A stretch of DNA of 29,457 nucleotides from Saccoglossus kowalevskii (GCF_000003605.2 NW_003119923.1:142799-172255), one strand, 5' to 3'. Shown: positions 8,312-20,395, counted from the first letter of the stretch. Made by a program: numbers and translations. The notes: generated from the letters alone by a model not told the origin.

Positions 8312-11300
8312 TTATGGAATATTATTATTAAGTGCTTTGATCTAACTATTATTCATTCTTAAGAATGCTTGTCCAAAGATAATTAAGAAATAATTATTAA
8401 CAAATAATTAATTAATTTTATTTGTTTAATGTGAAAACAATTTTGTATTCATAATTGGACATCCTTTAACAATCTGCACGAGTGCTAAATCTATCTTATA
8501 TATGTTGAATCACACCTTTTGCCCAGTGACCTGATTATCGGTTACCGTGGATACGGGTAAATATTGTATGCTCTCCAATCTCGTTGTGCAATTAGCCAGA
8601 CCGTATATTTTCTGTAATTGTGTTCCCGTCATGCATGTTGACGACACACTCTGGTGTGATTGCTGGGCTATTCGTGTCTCAATTTACCAGACACATTGAT
8701 TACTAATAAAATAAAATGCATGCATTCCTGTGAGCCAGAACCTGAAATATGCAACATAAAACTTACGCATGGAAAACGCGGTGCTTCCTAAAACAAGCAT
8801 TTGTAGATTACAATATATCTCAGCGCCTGACAACACCTTGGGGTAGTAATAGACGCATTCGATTTAGGATAGAAAAATGTATCACGTGATCACATGTTTT
8901 GTGTTATAAAAGTGTGATGTAACTAGTATTGTTGTTGTTATTTCATAAAATATATTTAATTATTTCACAAAAAATAAATAGTATTCGTCAGAATGTTATA
9001 GTATTTCTTGACAACCAAGTGCGCGTCATATAAATTTGAAGCCTATGTGTGCCATGACATGGGTTGGTTTGTTCCATTTACTTATCACATACATAGTACA
9101 TATACGTGTCTTCTTTTTTGAAACACGTTCATTGAGTTATTGATGCACGACTCCTACCGAAGACAGCGTAAATGCGAGTCGGGTGGAATTTTACGGTGAC
9201 AGACTCAGACAGTAATGATCTGGGATATATTCATAGTAGACTCCTAGTCGCCGTTATAAAGTTCACATAGAGTGTTTCTAAGTGAATTAGAATATTAATT
9301 CTTCAGTGGTGCATATACCACATATGGATAACATTCGTGAATACTTGAATACATCCCACACACCGACACAATGGGCCATATGTGGTAATTGCCATGGGAA
9401 CCGTACAGTGTGCTCTTCGTCTACGTTTGAAGTTTAATGTCCGGTTGCCCATAGCGTCAGATGGTTCTGTTCACGGTACAAAAGCGCTGGTGATTTTGTG
9501 TAACGCAGGCGAGACAACCAGAGCTGATGAACGAATATATATGAACGGTGTTTGGAGTGAAATGCGACGTGACTGCGCCATTACACCTTACAATACGATA
9601 TCCCACATAGCAACACTTAGAAACACATAACAACAAAATACAAATAAAAAATGGAAGCAAAATTAAAATCGGGTTCAATGTTGTTAACTATTTTGTTTTT
9701 GTTTTGTTTTCATATCGATGATGTCATGGCAGTGTCGTCACTATGGCTCACGTGTTATATATTATAGTATATTCCATTAAAATAAAGTTTAAAATGTATG
9801 GCATAACCAGCAAAAGATGACTTCCCTGACAAACTCAAAATACTCACCAAGTCTACCTTTTGTCACCCAATGTTTGGGCTTGAGCTAATAAATCTTTTTA
9901 TATACCACAGCCCTATCAGTCGAATCACGTTCGTACTAATCAAAAGAAAATCAAGCCGCTCAATACAGTAGCTGACCTGCGTTGACCTTTACGCGAACAT
10001 TTAGGTCAGAAACGCGATCAATTTAATTCGTTGACTGTATGGGGAGTTATTTCTCAGAGAATACAGATAATATTTTAATCGGTACAAATACGGGGCAGTC
10101 ATGTTATTATTATTATTATTATTACTGACATGAAAAAATACCATATGCACCAAAGTGAGGTTACTTGGCAGTCGAACAAAGTTCCAACGATGACGGTCCT
10201 TGGTGCTACGTGTTTTTACCTGTATGGACCATACTGCGCATGCGTGTACATAATTATTGACTCCTTTGCCAGGCGAAGCGGTACTGCGCAGTATAAGCAT
10301 TTAAATGAAGCCCTCTCTTGTTGCTATTTTGAGCTGAAGTATTTTGTATCAACTATGTTATTCACGGGCGCACACTAGGGTCGATCTACCCCCTCTTGGT
10401 CCGAGGATACGGGGCTCACTGTTACTGCGGGTGGAATAATAACCAAGACAGGGTCTGGCTCTCCTGACAACGCGTATTTTCGTAACAAGGTAAGAGAAGG
10501 CGAGGCGATTGATATGTGTGAATGGTAACGCACTGTTAGTAATGAATGTACTGTCATTAAATTACTGTTTACGCTGTTCTTAGTGGAAATGGACATGCGA
10601 CCGCGTGAAATGTAACACCGGCACACGGACGCACTCACATCACAACCCCAGAGCACGGCAAATACGGAGGGGAATAAATGTCACCTTAAACATACGGTTA
10701 TTATTAAACACATATAAGGTGAACAACCTACAAAGAAAAGAGCTCGTTAAATCTCCAAGTGCAAAATAAACGTACATATCTGTTGTATTCATTGCCTGCA
10801 CTCAAAGGATCAGCTTAGTTTTTTCGAAACGTTTATGTGAAATGGCACTGCATCGTGTTTTTGTCGTGTTTGTTTCAAACAACAGCGTGACTACTGTGGA
10901 AACGGTTTGATTTATGAGTTTTTGGTGGTGGGTTGATTGTGAATAGAGTTCATGTTTTGCTCGCTGACAATTCAACAGTATATGAATAGCTTCTTTGCCA
11001 TGGTGAATGTCATTTATATACTTGCAGAATTTAGTATGAACCACACGCTGGTAAAAACAACCGCTGCCCACCGTCACGTTGTCAAACACACTTGAATCCA
11101 AACAGCTTTGTGGTATGGTTTTGTACAAAATATATAATTAGAACAATGTCATCAGATAAACAAAAACTGTTTCGAGTATAATTACAAAAGACAAGCTATT
11201 GGTACTTGCCATGTAGTTTGAACCTTGTACCGTAGTCTATGTATACCCTGTCAGCATTCCTATCAGAGTAACGAGTTTCTCAGATCACAAACCGGTCGAA

Positions 11301-14195
11301 ATAAGAACGAGCTTACACCCTCAATCCAAAGTTAATCCGGGGATAATCAATCTATGTTTAAACTTCATCAGACCGTAAATCAAAGTTATTTGAAATATTG
11401 TGACAGGAAATGATCTAATCATTAGATACAAATATGTTGTTTCGCTAGGTTTCAATTACTGGGTTGTTGTATCCTCATACATTTGACAGTTATTATTCTC
11501 CACCAAAATCAGGATTTATCAACTATCCATGCCAACAAGTTTTTGAATTATAAAAATATTTTATAATTTAATTTAATAAAATGCACGTATTGTCATTGTT
11601 ATGTTTTGTCGTCATTTCTGTTTCTTGAACTGCTTTACAGTCGCAGTGACACGCACAGTTGATGACCGAGTAATTTGTGCCTGGTAGAACTCTAACATTT
11701 TAAAAATAAGAACCGATAACAGTACATTAGAAAAAAAACTGTCGATCGGCCTTCGCATGCACCTAAAAATAGATTTAATTACTCGACAGTCACGCACAAA
11801 TGTACTCTACGCGACGAGTGAGCCTTCGGGAAAGGTCACAGTGAGATAATCCCTTAATTATTAGTCGACCTCCTAAAATATGCTAAACTGCATTCAGGGA
11901 ACTTTTCACGCCGATGTCAATTGTTCTCTAATTGTTTCGAGTACTAGTGTTTTCAGATACACAATATACAATGTCTATCGCAACTGATAAATCAATGAAT
12001 CGTGGCTATATAGACATGTGTACGTATATTTTATATCGTGTTTGGTTATCAAGTTTTCTGTATTTCCATATACTAGAACAAACTCATAAAATTGTCTGTA
12101 TGAGTAGGTTTTGATTGAGATAAACTACCAGTTTCAGGCTCCCGTCAGGTATGAATATAAAACCACTCAATCCACTGGCTGTACAAGTTTGAAGTTAAGA
12201 TGAGTCGAGACAATTTCATTCCATCGTTAGAAGTATTCTCAGCACTTATAAAGGACACAATTCATAATATATAATATGTAGAAAATATGGATAATCGTTT
12301 ATATTACGCAGTAGGTGAAACTCTATGATATAGGAGTCATGTTTATTTTCGCCCCATACACCCAGATGAATCAATAAGGCGAGCATATATATAATTATTC
12401 TATTCATATTGCTCAGATGTATCATTGTCATTCGTGTGAATAATACATGTAGTTAGTAATTTAGACTAACTTGACATTACTGAATTATTGAGTGTACGCA
12501 AGAGTATTATGTCAGGGCCTACAGTCGCGAATAGAAGAACAAAGGCGAAGGAACATAAGTTAATAAACGTATTCATTGTATGCGAATTCGGTCGCAGCTG
12601 CAACCTATTAAATCTTCAAGTTGATTTTATATATCGACCCTTAAATACAAATTTGGCATGGGAAAAATCTGAAATCATGAGTAACGGAATTCAGTTATGA
12701 TCATTTCACCATTTCATTTCTCTGAATGTCTGTCTGTCTACAACGTAAACGTGTATGCGACTTCACAATTATTTTTGATAATACATTGATTTCTGAGGTT
12801 GTGGTGGACTATTCAACATAATACAACATTAGAACTTATTAGTTTATAAATTGTCCACAATTCATCGTTGTTATGTGTACTACAAAAATAAAATTAATAA
12901 ATACAATGATAAAATATTTAGGTCAAAGTAATATACATCGATTTCACTGTAATTCGATCACGAATTCTTTAAAATTGGCGTTTTGCCCCTGAAAGCAAGA
13001 AAGCGTAGATAACGCATTATAATACTCAAAGTCAACTGCTCCGTTTCTAAGTGCCACGGCTTCTAACATCTACATGGCTGGGTTACTGTGTTACTAACAC
13101 CGACACCGTTCGATTAACACCGTGCTTAAATAGATTTCATTTATCTATTCAACATGACTGTTTTGGAAAGAAACAGTTGTAACAAAAGTGTGACATTTCG
13201 CTTTTAAATCGCACGTACACCACAGTATTCTTAATAATACACATATATACAACTACAGTCCCCCTATAGAGGAACTATGATTCAACTGGGCCTAATCCCG
13301 GCTATGCTCGTTATAGGTACTGTCAACACGTATGTGTATGTTTGTTTCGTAGATACGGCTGGATTAAACATATTGTACATGCGTATAGGCCTCATTCATC
13401 GCCAGTTGTATAAAAAGCGACCCATTGACTGGTATTGTCCCCTTTCACGCACGACAATCGCACAAGCAGCGTCAGAAGAATAGAGGTCTTATTTTCGCGA
13501 CACAATAACCGAAATGTCTCCACGTTCACCGCACCATTCTGAGAACCCCTCGAGTTGTTTTATCCGGCCACATTTTAAACATATTACCCGATATATAGAA
13601 TGTACAGATCTTTCAATGGACTGAATCACCCCTTTGTGATATGCAATAATGATGCGAGTTCAGATTTTGGCTATGAAATCCTGGAACATTACTTTACACT
13701 GGGGCTCATAAAATAAAACAGTTAACTGTTACGGCTTTGGCAAGTTAGGAAACTATACAATTCGCACAGAGCTCTTCGAAACAGCTAACACCAGGACAGT
13801 ATAACGGATATGTATTTGACGCAATACGTTCGTATCCATGCCAACCATATCCCAATCATCTCTATTGTTTATTAAGGATTATTATGATCATTAGCGCTTC
13901 CCATTACCATGGTTACATGAATATCGCTTTATCCCATTATACGAGACATTTACCTAACAAACTCATTTTGTTGTGCACCCATGTGAGCTGTACAGTATCA
14001 TTTTTTTGGAAAATTGCTTAAACTACATTTAGAACCAGTTGCGTTGAGGCGTCTTGCTATGGCAACGAATACAATATTAGTCGGTGTAGGTTGTCCTTAC
14101 GTAGTATAGCTCTTTCAGTATTCGCCTATGGAGAAGATGTATTCGTGCGTTGTCAATGGCAATTTATAGTTGTTGTGTTGTACATAATAACGTCT
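8312..14195. other. Long A+T-rich stretch without a recognisable gene
   Basis: No protein family, tRNA, rRNA or splice-paired exon set was recognised in about 5.9 kb. Open frames reach 108 codons (minus strand, 10802-11128) but none looks coding. Minor items are a TTA trinucleotide run (10104-10125), a palindromic E-box ATCACGTGAT (8881-8890), and a segment at 13742-13787 related to the inverted-repeat element at 4101-4491. It may be intergenic, or an intron of a gene whose exons lie outside. Confidence 0.5.
10104..10125. repeat. TTA trinucleotide microsatellite, about seven units
   Basis: A pure run of TTA units, flanked by non-repeat sequence. It lies in non-coding DNA; the poly-Asn open frame on the opposite strand is an artefact. 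Confidence 0.85.
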
Positions 14196-14199
14196 CGCG

Positions 14200-15975
14200 T
14201 CTCGCCCGTCTGACCCATGTAAGGACGTTACACCAGGCTGTCCTCCTGGGCCATAGAGGGACGTTACACCAGGCTGCCTGTCTTGGGCCATAGGGTGACG
14301 TTAAACCAGACGGGCTGTCATGAGCCATAGAGGACCTTTCACCAGGGTGCCCGACCTGAGCCAAAGAGGGACGTTAAACCAGGCTGCCCATCATGAGACA
14401 GAGAGGGACGTTAAACCAGACTACACTTCCCGAATCATATAGGGACGTTATACCAGGCCGCCCTTCCAGAGCCATATAGGGAAGTTACACCAGGCTGCCC
14501 ATCCCGTGCCATAGAGAGATGTTACACCAGGCTACCCATCCTGAGCCAGAGGTATGTTACACCATGCTGCCCGTTCTTGGCCATAGACGGTCGTTACCTC
14601 AGGCTGCTCATCCCGAGCCATATAGGGACGGTATATCAGACTTTCCGAACCTGTGCCCTATAGGGACGGTACACCAGACTGTCCGTCCTGAGCCATAGTT
14701 GAACGTTACACCAGGCTGTCCATCCTGAACCATAAAGAGACGTTAAACAAGGCCGCCCTTTCTGAGTCATAGAGGGACCTTACACCAGGCTGCATGTCCT
14801 GAGCCTTATAGGGACCTTACACCAGGCTGCTCATCTCGTGCCATATAGGTAAGTTACACCAGGCTGCCCATCCCGTGCCATATAGGGAAGGTACACCAGA
14901 CTTCCCGTCCTAAGCCATGTAGGGACATTACACCAGACTGCCTGTCCCGTACCATATAGGGACAGTACACCAGACTGTTCGCCCTGAGCCATAGAGGGAT
15001 GTTAAACCAGGCTGCCCAACCTGAGCCAGAAAGGGACCTTACACCAGGCTGCCTGTCCAGAGCCATATAGGGACGTTACACCAGGCTGCCTGTCCGGAGC
15101 CATATGGGGAGGTTACACCTGGCTGTCCGTCCTGAGCCATAGAGGGATGTTAAACCAGGCTGCCCAATCTGAGCCATAAAGGGACCTTAGACCAGGCTGT
15201 CCCTCCTGAGCCATATAGGGAGGTTACACCAGGCTGCCCAACCTGAGCCATATAGGGACATTACACCAAACTGCCTGTCGTGAGCCATATAGGACATTAC
15301 ACCTGGCTGTCCGTCCTGAGCCACAGAGGGATGTTAAACCAGGCTGCCCGCCATGAGCCATATAAGGACATTACACCAGACTGCCCTTCCTGGGCCATAG
15401 ACGATATTACACCAGGCTGTCTGTCTTGCGCCATATAGAGACATTACATCAGACTGCCCTTCTGAGCCATAGAGGGATGTTAAACCAGGCTGCCCAACCT
15501 GAGCCATAAAGGGACCTTACACCAGGCTGCCTGTCCTGAGCCATATAGGGACCATACACCAGGCTGCCTGTCCGGAGCCATATAGGGAGGTTAAACCAGG
15601 CTGTCCGTACTGAGTCGTAGAGGAACGTTACACCAGGCTGCCCGTTCATAGCCATAGAGGAACGTTACACCAGGCTTTCCGTCCTTAGCCATAGAAGTAC
15701 TTTACACCAGACTGCCTGTCACATGCCATATGTGGATGTTACACCCGATTGCCTGTTCTGGGCCATAGAGGGACGTTACACCAGACGGCAGTCCTGGGCC
15801 ATAGAGAAATGTTACACCAGGCTGTCCGTCCAGTGTCATATAGGGAAGGTATACCAGGCTGCCCGACTTGAACCATAGAGGGACGTTACACCAGGCTGCC
15901 CATCCTGAGCCATATACACCAGGCTTCCGCTCGAGTTATAGGGCTGTGATACCTGGCTACCCGTTCTGAGCTCAG
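14200..15975. repeat. Minisatellite B, 37-base G+C-rich unit, about 48 copies
   Basis: Roughly 48 tandem units of GAGCCATAGAGGGACGTTAC followed by ACCAGGCTGCCCGTCCT, 37 bases long, with point variation and a few one- to several-base losses. Composition is much richer in G+C than the surroundings. A four-unit block (14986-15136) recurs at the same length at 15464-15614, giving a higher-order duplication. Minus-strand open frames of 66-70 codons in the array come from the 37-base period (not a multiple of 3) and are not genes. Confidence 0.92.
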
Positions 15976-16060
15976 GGCCTGATGATTTATTCGTGTGGTT
16001 GGTTGCTGAAGTCAATCCATGGACGTCTATGTCGCGGAACGACGAAATTATAGAATAATA

Positions 16061-16168
16061 TTCGTTTCTGTCCGACCAGTCTGCGCTATACTAATCACGA
16101 GTACCTATACTAATAATATCACTAATATACTATACTACTACAGTGTGAACTGGTCGGACAGAAGCAAT
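16061..16168. mobile_element. Foldback element with 15-base perfect arms
   Basis: TTCTGTCCGACCAGT (16066-16080) is matched exactly in reverse complement at 16149-16163, around an A+T-rich core of about 68 bases. The whole can fold into one hairpin. It lies just left of a MITE-like element. It may be a tiny MITE or a solo inverted pair; no target-site duplication is clear. Confidence 0.5.
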
Positions 16169-16178
16169 TATCCACGGT

Positions 16179-16410
16179 GGTGGCGGCACACTGGAAGGGG
16201 GCAGAGCTCCCCCCCCTCAAAAATCAAGCTGAAACCCTTTGTGTCAGCAAAACTTGCCCGTAAAAATGCAGGAAATAGTGTTTCAGAGGGTTTATATTTC
16301 AACGTTTTTAAGGGGAGCATGCCCCGGACTGTTTAGTAAGGTCGCGCCTTCGGCGAAGGTTGGTGAGCAGATCTTGCCCCCCCCCCCATGCTAAATTTCG
16401 TGCCGCCGCC
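16179..16410 (+). mobile_element. MITE-like element with GGCGGCAC/GTGCCGCC termini
   Basis: The left end GGTGGCGGCAC (16179-16189) is the inverted counterpart of the right end GTGCCGCCGCC (16400-16410), with 10 of 11 bases matching. The 232-base interior has C-runs near both ends, TCAAGCTGAAACCCT, GGGGAGCATGCCCC and CCTTCGGCG. Parts recur at 2260-2435 (direct) and 3945-4100 (inverted). No transposase is encoded, so it would need one supplied in trans. The superfamily is not determined. Confidence 0.65.
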
Positions 16411-16446
16411 TCTGTATATTAGTGATTTTATGGGGGTTCGAAGTGT

Positions 16447-16819
16447 NNNNNNNNNNNNNNNNNNNNNNNNNNNNNNNNNNNNNNNNNNNNNNNNNNNNNN
16501 NNNNNNNNNNNNNNNNNNNNNNNNNNNNNNNNNNNNNNNNNNNNNNNNNNNNNNNNNNNNNNNNNNNNNNNNNNNNNNNNNNNNNNNNNNNNNNNNNNNN
16601 NNNNNNNNNNNNNNNNNNNNNNNNNNNNNNNNNNNNNNNNNNNNNNNNNNNNNNNNNNNNNNNNNNNNNNNNNNNNNNNNNNNNNNNNNNNNNNNNNNNN
16701 NNNNNNNNNNNNNNNNNNNNNNNNNNNNNNNNNNNNNNNNNNNNNNNNNNNNNNNNNNNNNNNNNNNNNNNNNNNNNNNNNNNNNNNNNNNNNNNNNNNN
16801 NNNNNNNNNNNNNNNNNNN
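16447..16819. other. Assembly gap (373 N)
   Basis: A run of unknown bases 36 bases to the right of a MITE-like element. Open frames translated through it have no meaning. Any exon or repeat here is invisible. Confidence 0.99.
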
Positions 16820-16830
16820 TTAACTGTCAA

Positions 16831-16863
16831 TATACTGTTTATCAAACACCCACAAACAGTATA
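16831..16863. repeat. Perfect 10-base inverted repeat with 13-base loop
   Basis: TATACTGTTT (16831-16840) pairs exactly with AAACAGTATA (16854-16863). It begins 12 bases after the gap and may be part of a transposon terminus hidden by the Ns. Confidence 0.6.
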
Positions 16864-16869
16864 CACATA

Positions 16870-17554
16870 CTATAGCTACATCGTTGAAAACATTAAAAAA
16901 ACAAAGGCGATCAGTTTGTTTCCTTTATTAAACAACTCAGAGCAAATTTGTAATTCCACCTTTATTGAAATTAGCTTGGTGTGTCACATTTGACCAGGCA
17001 ATGCTCGATCTAGCGTGATAAATCACCATGACAACGTCAAACGCAGCTCGCACGCTGTAAATATAGGTGTCGGTTTCACCGTTGAAGGAAATATCTAGTT
17101 CGATTTTTACTTCATGCTTAAGTTGCTCTAGTCGTGTTTATCTTTTCATTTCAATTCCTACCAAGGTGGTTAAACAATTGTCGTTTGTCAGCGTGATATG
17201 TACAAACACCATGTACACAGTGTAACGCTGGTGTGCTTTACGTGCCGTGAACGATAACATGGCTGTCTCGCTAACGAATGAATAGTAATTTGTTGCACAG
17301 ATAAAGCGTTTTCAAGTGTTTTAACGTCCTTCTGCATGTGTTACGTCGTACAGTTTTATTTCTCCGCTGACAAAAACATATCTCCGTCACTATTTCAAAA
17401 AGTTTTGAGGTTTAGATAGATATCTGAAGAAAACGTTGAGCGACGACGTACTGTGAAAGAGAATTGGCGGGAAGTCACTGGGATGAACATAAGTCAAGCA
17501 CAAACAAACGTATAACTTTTTGTATCTTGTAATTTAATAGGTAAAGCCTGCGAA
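16870..17554 (+). promoter_or_regulatory. Upstream region of the nucleotidyltransferase-TPR gene
   Basis: This stretch precedes the start codon and should hold the promoter and 5' untranslated sequence. An E2F-like TTGGCGGGAAG lies at 17464-17474. A pyrimidine-rich tract followed by TTTAATAG (AG at 17539-17540) could be a 3' splice site for an upstream non-coding exon. An in-frame stop (17513-17515) precedes the ATG. No TATA box is convincing. Confidence 0.35.
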
Positions 17555-17795
17555 ATGGACGCAATGAGTTTTACCGGGCCAACAACCGAAGACGCGATCT
17601 CACTGGATCCAGTGGGTAGCACTACGGACATAGCCACCACTATATACGGCGGAACGGATTACTACGGCTCCACTACAGATGTCAGCGAGGTACAAAAAGA
17701 AACCAAGAGCGAGCGAGCCGTTCCTAAGTTCATTGATCACAGAGTCGCGCTAATGGGTATTAAAACCAAGAAAAAGAAAAGCAAAAGCAAAAAGG
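17555..17795 (+). CDS. Nucleotidyltransferase-TPR protein, coding exon 1
   Basis: Encodes residues 1-80 plus the first base of codon 81. The ATG has G at -3 and +4. Residues 1-50 are rich in Thr, Ser, Asp, Gly and Tyr, with GSTTD occurring twice (21-25 and 38-42); this part is probably disordered. Residues 57-69 (PKFIDHRVALMGI) look more structured, and 70-80 are a lysine tail (KTKKKKSKSKK) resembling a nuclear-localisation or nucleic-acid-binding patch. The exon ends at AGG/GTAAGT, a near-consensus donor. Reading through gives only 24 more codons before a stop at 17867-17869. The join to exon 2 rests on matching phase and the lack of a usable early ATG in exon 2. A separate 104-residue protein is the less likely alternative. 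Confidence 0.75.
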
Positions 17796-19302
17796 GTAAG
17801 TTGAGGAAAAAAAAAACACTCTCGAACGACGTCATAGTTACCTGTGATTCCCAAGTCGGAATCGACTAGTCAATTTTCCAGAAATTATAGGCGTAGTGTG
17901 TAAATGTTACTACATGTATGAAACTAAACGTACTCACTTCAAAATGCATATACTATTTGAGTAATACTGATATAATGCCTCAATGAGCAGGGCCTACATT
18001 CGTCGCACAACGAATGTTGCAAGTACGTGAAAAGTGTATTTAACACATGACGTGTTATATGTCGCATGGGACCCAGATCTATCAACACGCGGCGTGACGC
18101 GATTGCTGTTGGATTTTTACATGAATTGAGCAGGTAGCTGCATTATATCTCCATGGTTATATATAGCATACTAGCTAAAACTAACACAATGTAAAGAATA
18201 TATAATTAATTGAGAAGTACGAATTATTACACTTATAATTATAGTACTGGAAATGTATGCATTTTATATTCAACTTAAAAAATGAAATTTAAAGAAATTA
18301 TATAATCAGTGTGAATCAGTTAAAATAATCATGGACAATAACCTGGAGATTGGGTTTGTTTCTTGTACGACGACAAAATATGAATGAGCGTGAAAAAAAA
18401 ACGCCATGTTGGTGTATCGTGGTGTAGTCAGTACATATACCATCTGTGCTGTGATCTTCGTCATTGTACAATGTTAAGCCGTTTCATTCGCCATTAATTA
18501 TGCTCCAATAAGTCGCCCACGTAGTCAGTACTTATTTCCGCCACATGTCTCAGACGTCTGTATTTAGCACAGCGTGACATACAAAATTACATGCAAGATT
18601 ACGTGTATTGTTGAATGAGGGAAATTTGATAATAAACATACTCGGTAATTATTTGTATTAAATAAAACCCATATAAGTGCAAACGTATGGAGAGAAAACT
18701 GGGAATGTTGTAACAAAAAAGATATAGCGTTTACTACCATGTATGTGTACCCCGGCCAGGTAATGTTGCTAGGTTTATAGATTAGCTGGGAGCTATGAGG
18801 AGATGTCTAAACTAAGTTAGAGGTTTCTCGATTGCTGTACGTTGAATTGACAGTTGTGATCGACACACTACAAAGTAACTGAGTATCAATCGCCAATTGA
18901 AATCGATGTATTTTTATCACAGGAAAGCCAGTGGTTAGAAATTGAAATTTGTCTTTCTTTTACGCGGCGCAACATAAAACAATATTGATATCGCAGCGAC
19001 CTGTTTTGTTTTGTTTAGTAACTATGGCAACACATTCGTGGCGTGTTGGTACGTGAATATGCCACTATTAAATCTGCCGTACAATAAAGAATGTCACTTT
19101 ATATTTTAATTCAAGACTCAATAAGTGAACGTTTTCAATTTAAAAGCTTAGAGCATTTACGTTTAATCCTTTTGTGCTGATTAAATACTTCATAGATGTC
19201 ACAATCATAATACTATAATCTAGTATTTTTGTGAATTAGAAAGAAATAATTATTCTATCAGTTGTTCATTATGATATTGATTGGCCGCGAGACATTTCTT
19301 GG

Positions 19303-19454
19303 TAATGTGCACTGTGATTGTATCACACTGTGAATGTCGCACTAAATTCTTGAAAATGTGCACTCTGATCTGATTGTGTCACAGTGCGAATGTCGCACTA
19401 AATTCTTGATATTGTGCACTGTGATTGTCACACTGTGAATGTCGCACTAAATTA
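19303..19454. repeat. Three tandem copies of an about 50-base unit with internal dyad
   Basis: Units begin near 19303, 19353 and 19409. Each carries GTGCACT-TGAT, then TCACACTGTGAATGTCGC (or close) and CACTAAATT. Inside each unit, CACTGTGAT and TCACA-GTG form an imperfect dyad. It lies in the intron. No function is known. Confidence 0.7.
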
Positions 19455-20045
19455 TCCGATATTGCCGTATTTCGTTACCGCACAGTTAAGTTTATTTAAA
19501 TTCGACTTATTTGGTAGTGGGTAGTAGTGACTGTGACAGAGACGCCCAGTGTTTTATACAATTCATTGTTACGTCAGATCACCCGAGCGTGTACATGCAT
19601 CCATACATTGGGCGGGGGGGGGGGGGTTAGTTCTTTTACATTTACGTTATACATCACAGCCTTTATTTATTGTATCTTACAGACGCTACAGATATGTGGA
19701 CTAATTGCACCAAGATAGCCAACGTAATTGAGGGGGGATCCCTCGTCTAAATCTTGCCTCACAATCTTTGCGCAATACCTTCTCTGTGGTCCATAATTAA
19801 ACTTACTATGAGAAGCAGTTACAGTGTATTGCCACCTACTAGTAGTTTATATTGGAAGCCCTTGGCTTGTGACGTAATTTGTGTTAAATGTGAGATGTTT
19901 TTTTCCCATACACGAACATTGCCGAACATTTCCATACCATTACCGTTAGGGTGTCATCATGTCCTCGAATCGGGTTCAGAATTTTCTGAACGGCAATTTC
20001 ACGATGACCATCTGATAATATCAAAATTTCAAATGAAGTTACCCA

Positions 20046-20395
20046 TTAAAGGGCAGTAGTCGTCGCGCTGCGCATGTGTGACATGTGTGTTGTGTTGTGT
20101 TGTGTTGTGTTGTGTTGTGTTGTGTTGTGTTGTGTTGTGTTGTGTTGTGTAAAGATTGATTTCCCCACAATCCAATATGCTCTTCTAAAGTATGAGGTCT
20201 GACCCGGGCGCGACTTGCACTAGTTACAGCCGGTGACTCCCTCGATACCTTACAATCACCTAAAATACATAATTAAAGCTTAGTAACGTCTGAGTGTGTA
20301 CTCGTTGATCTGCGCAACAGTCAAAGTCACCATCTTTGTTAGTATGGGACCCATATATCTCGCGCATGCGTGGCGCGACGACTACCGCCTTTTAA
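20046..20395. mobile_element. 350-base MITE with 35-base terminal inverted repeats, TTAA-bounded
   Basis: The left end (TTAAAGGGCAGTAGTCGTCG, continuing to about 20080) and the reverse complement of the right end (TTAAAAGGCGGTAGTCGTCG, from 20395) match at 29 of 35 positions, and all six differences are transitions. Both ends carry TTAA, the target duplicated by piggyBac-type transposases. No transposase is encoded. It has captured or grown a TGTGT microsatellite. It lies in the intron and resembles the element at 27310-27476 at its termini. Confidence 0.75.
20086..20150. repeat. TGTGT pentanucleotide microsatellite, about 13 units
   Basis: A near-perfect run of the five-base unit TTGTG, inside the TTAA-bounded MITE and just after its left terminal repeat. 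Confidence 0.9.

Noticed and set aside
9382..9630. 82-codon plus-strand open frame
   Set aside because: No domain or homology recognised; overlaps an opposite-strand frame of similar size and lacks supporting signals.
10802..11128. 108-codon minus-strand open frame
   Set aside because: Longest frame in the quiet region, but no family resemblance, no good start context and no splice partners seen.
14164..15655. Minus-strand open frames of 66-70 codons with recurring Trp/Pro/Leu-rich peptides
   Set aside because: They are translations of the 37-base minisatellite. The period is not a multiple of three, so the frames rotate; they have no independent support.
14200..15975. Possible CRISPR array or repeat-protein gene
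   Set aside because: Tandem 37-base units without spacers; the reading frame is not maintained across units.
16333..16993. Long open frames across 16333-16993
   Set aside because: They consist mostly of the N gap and have no meaning as protein.
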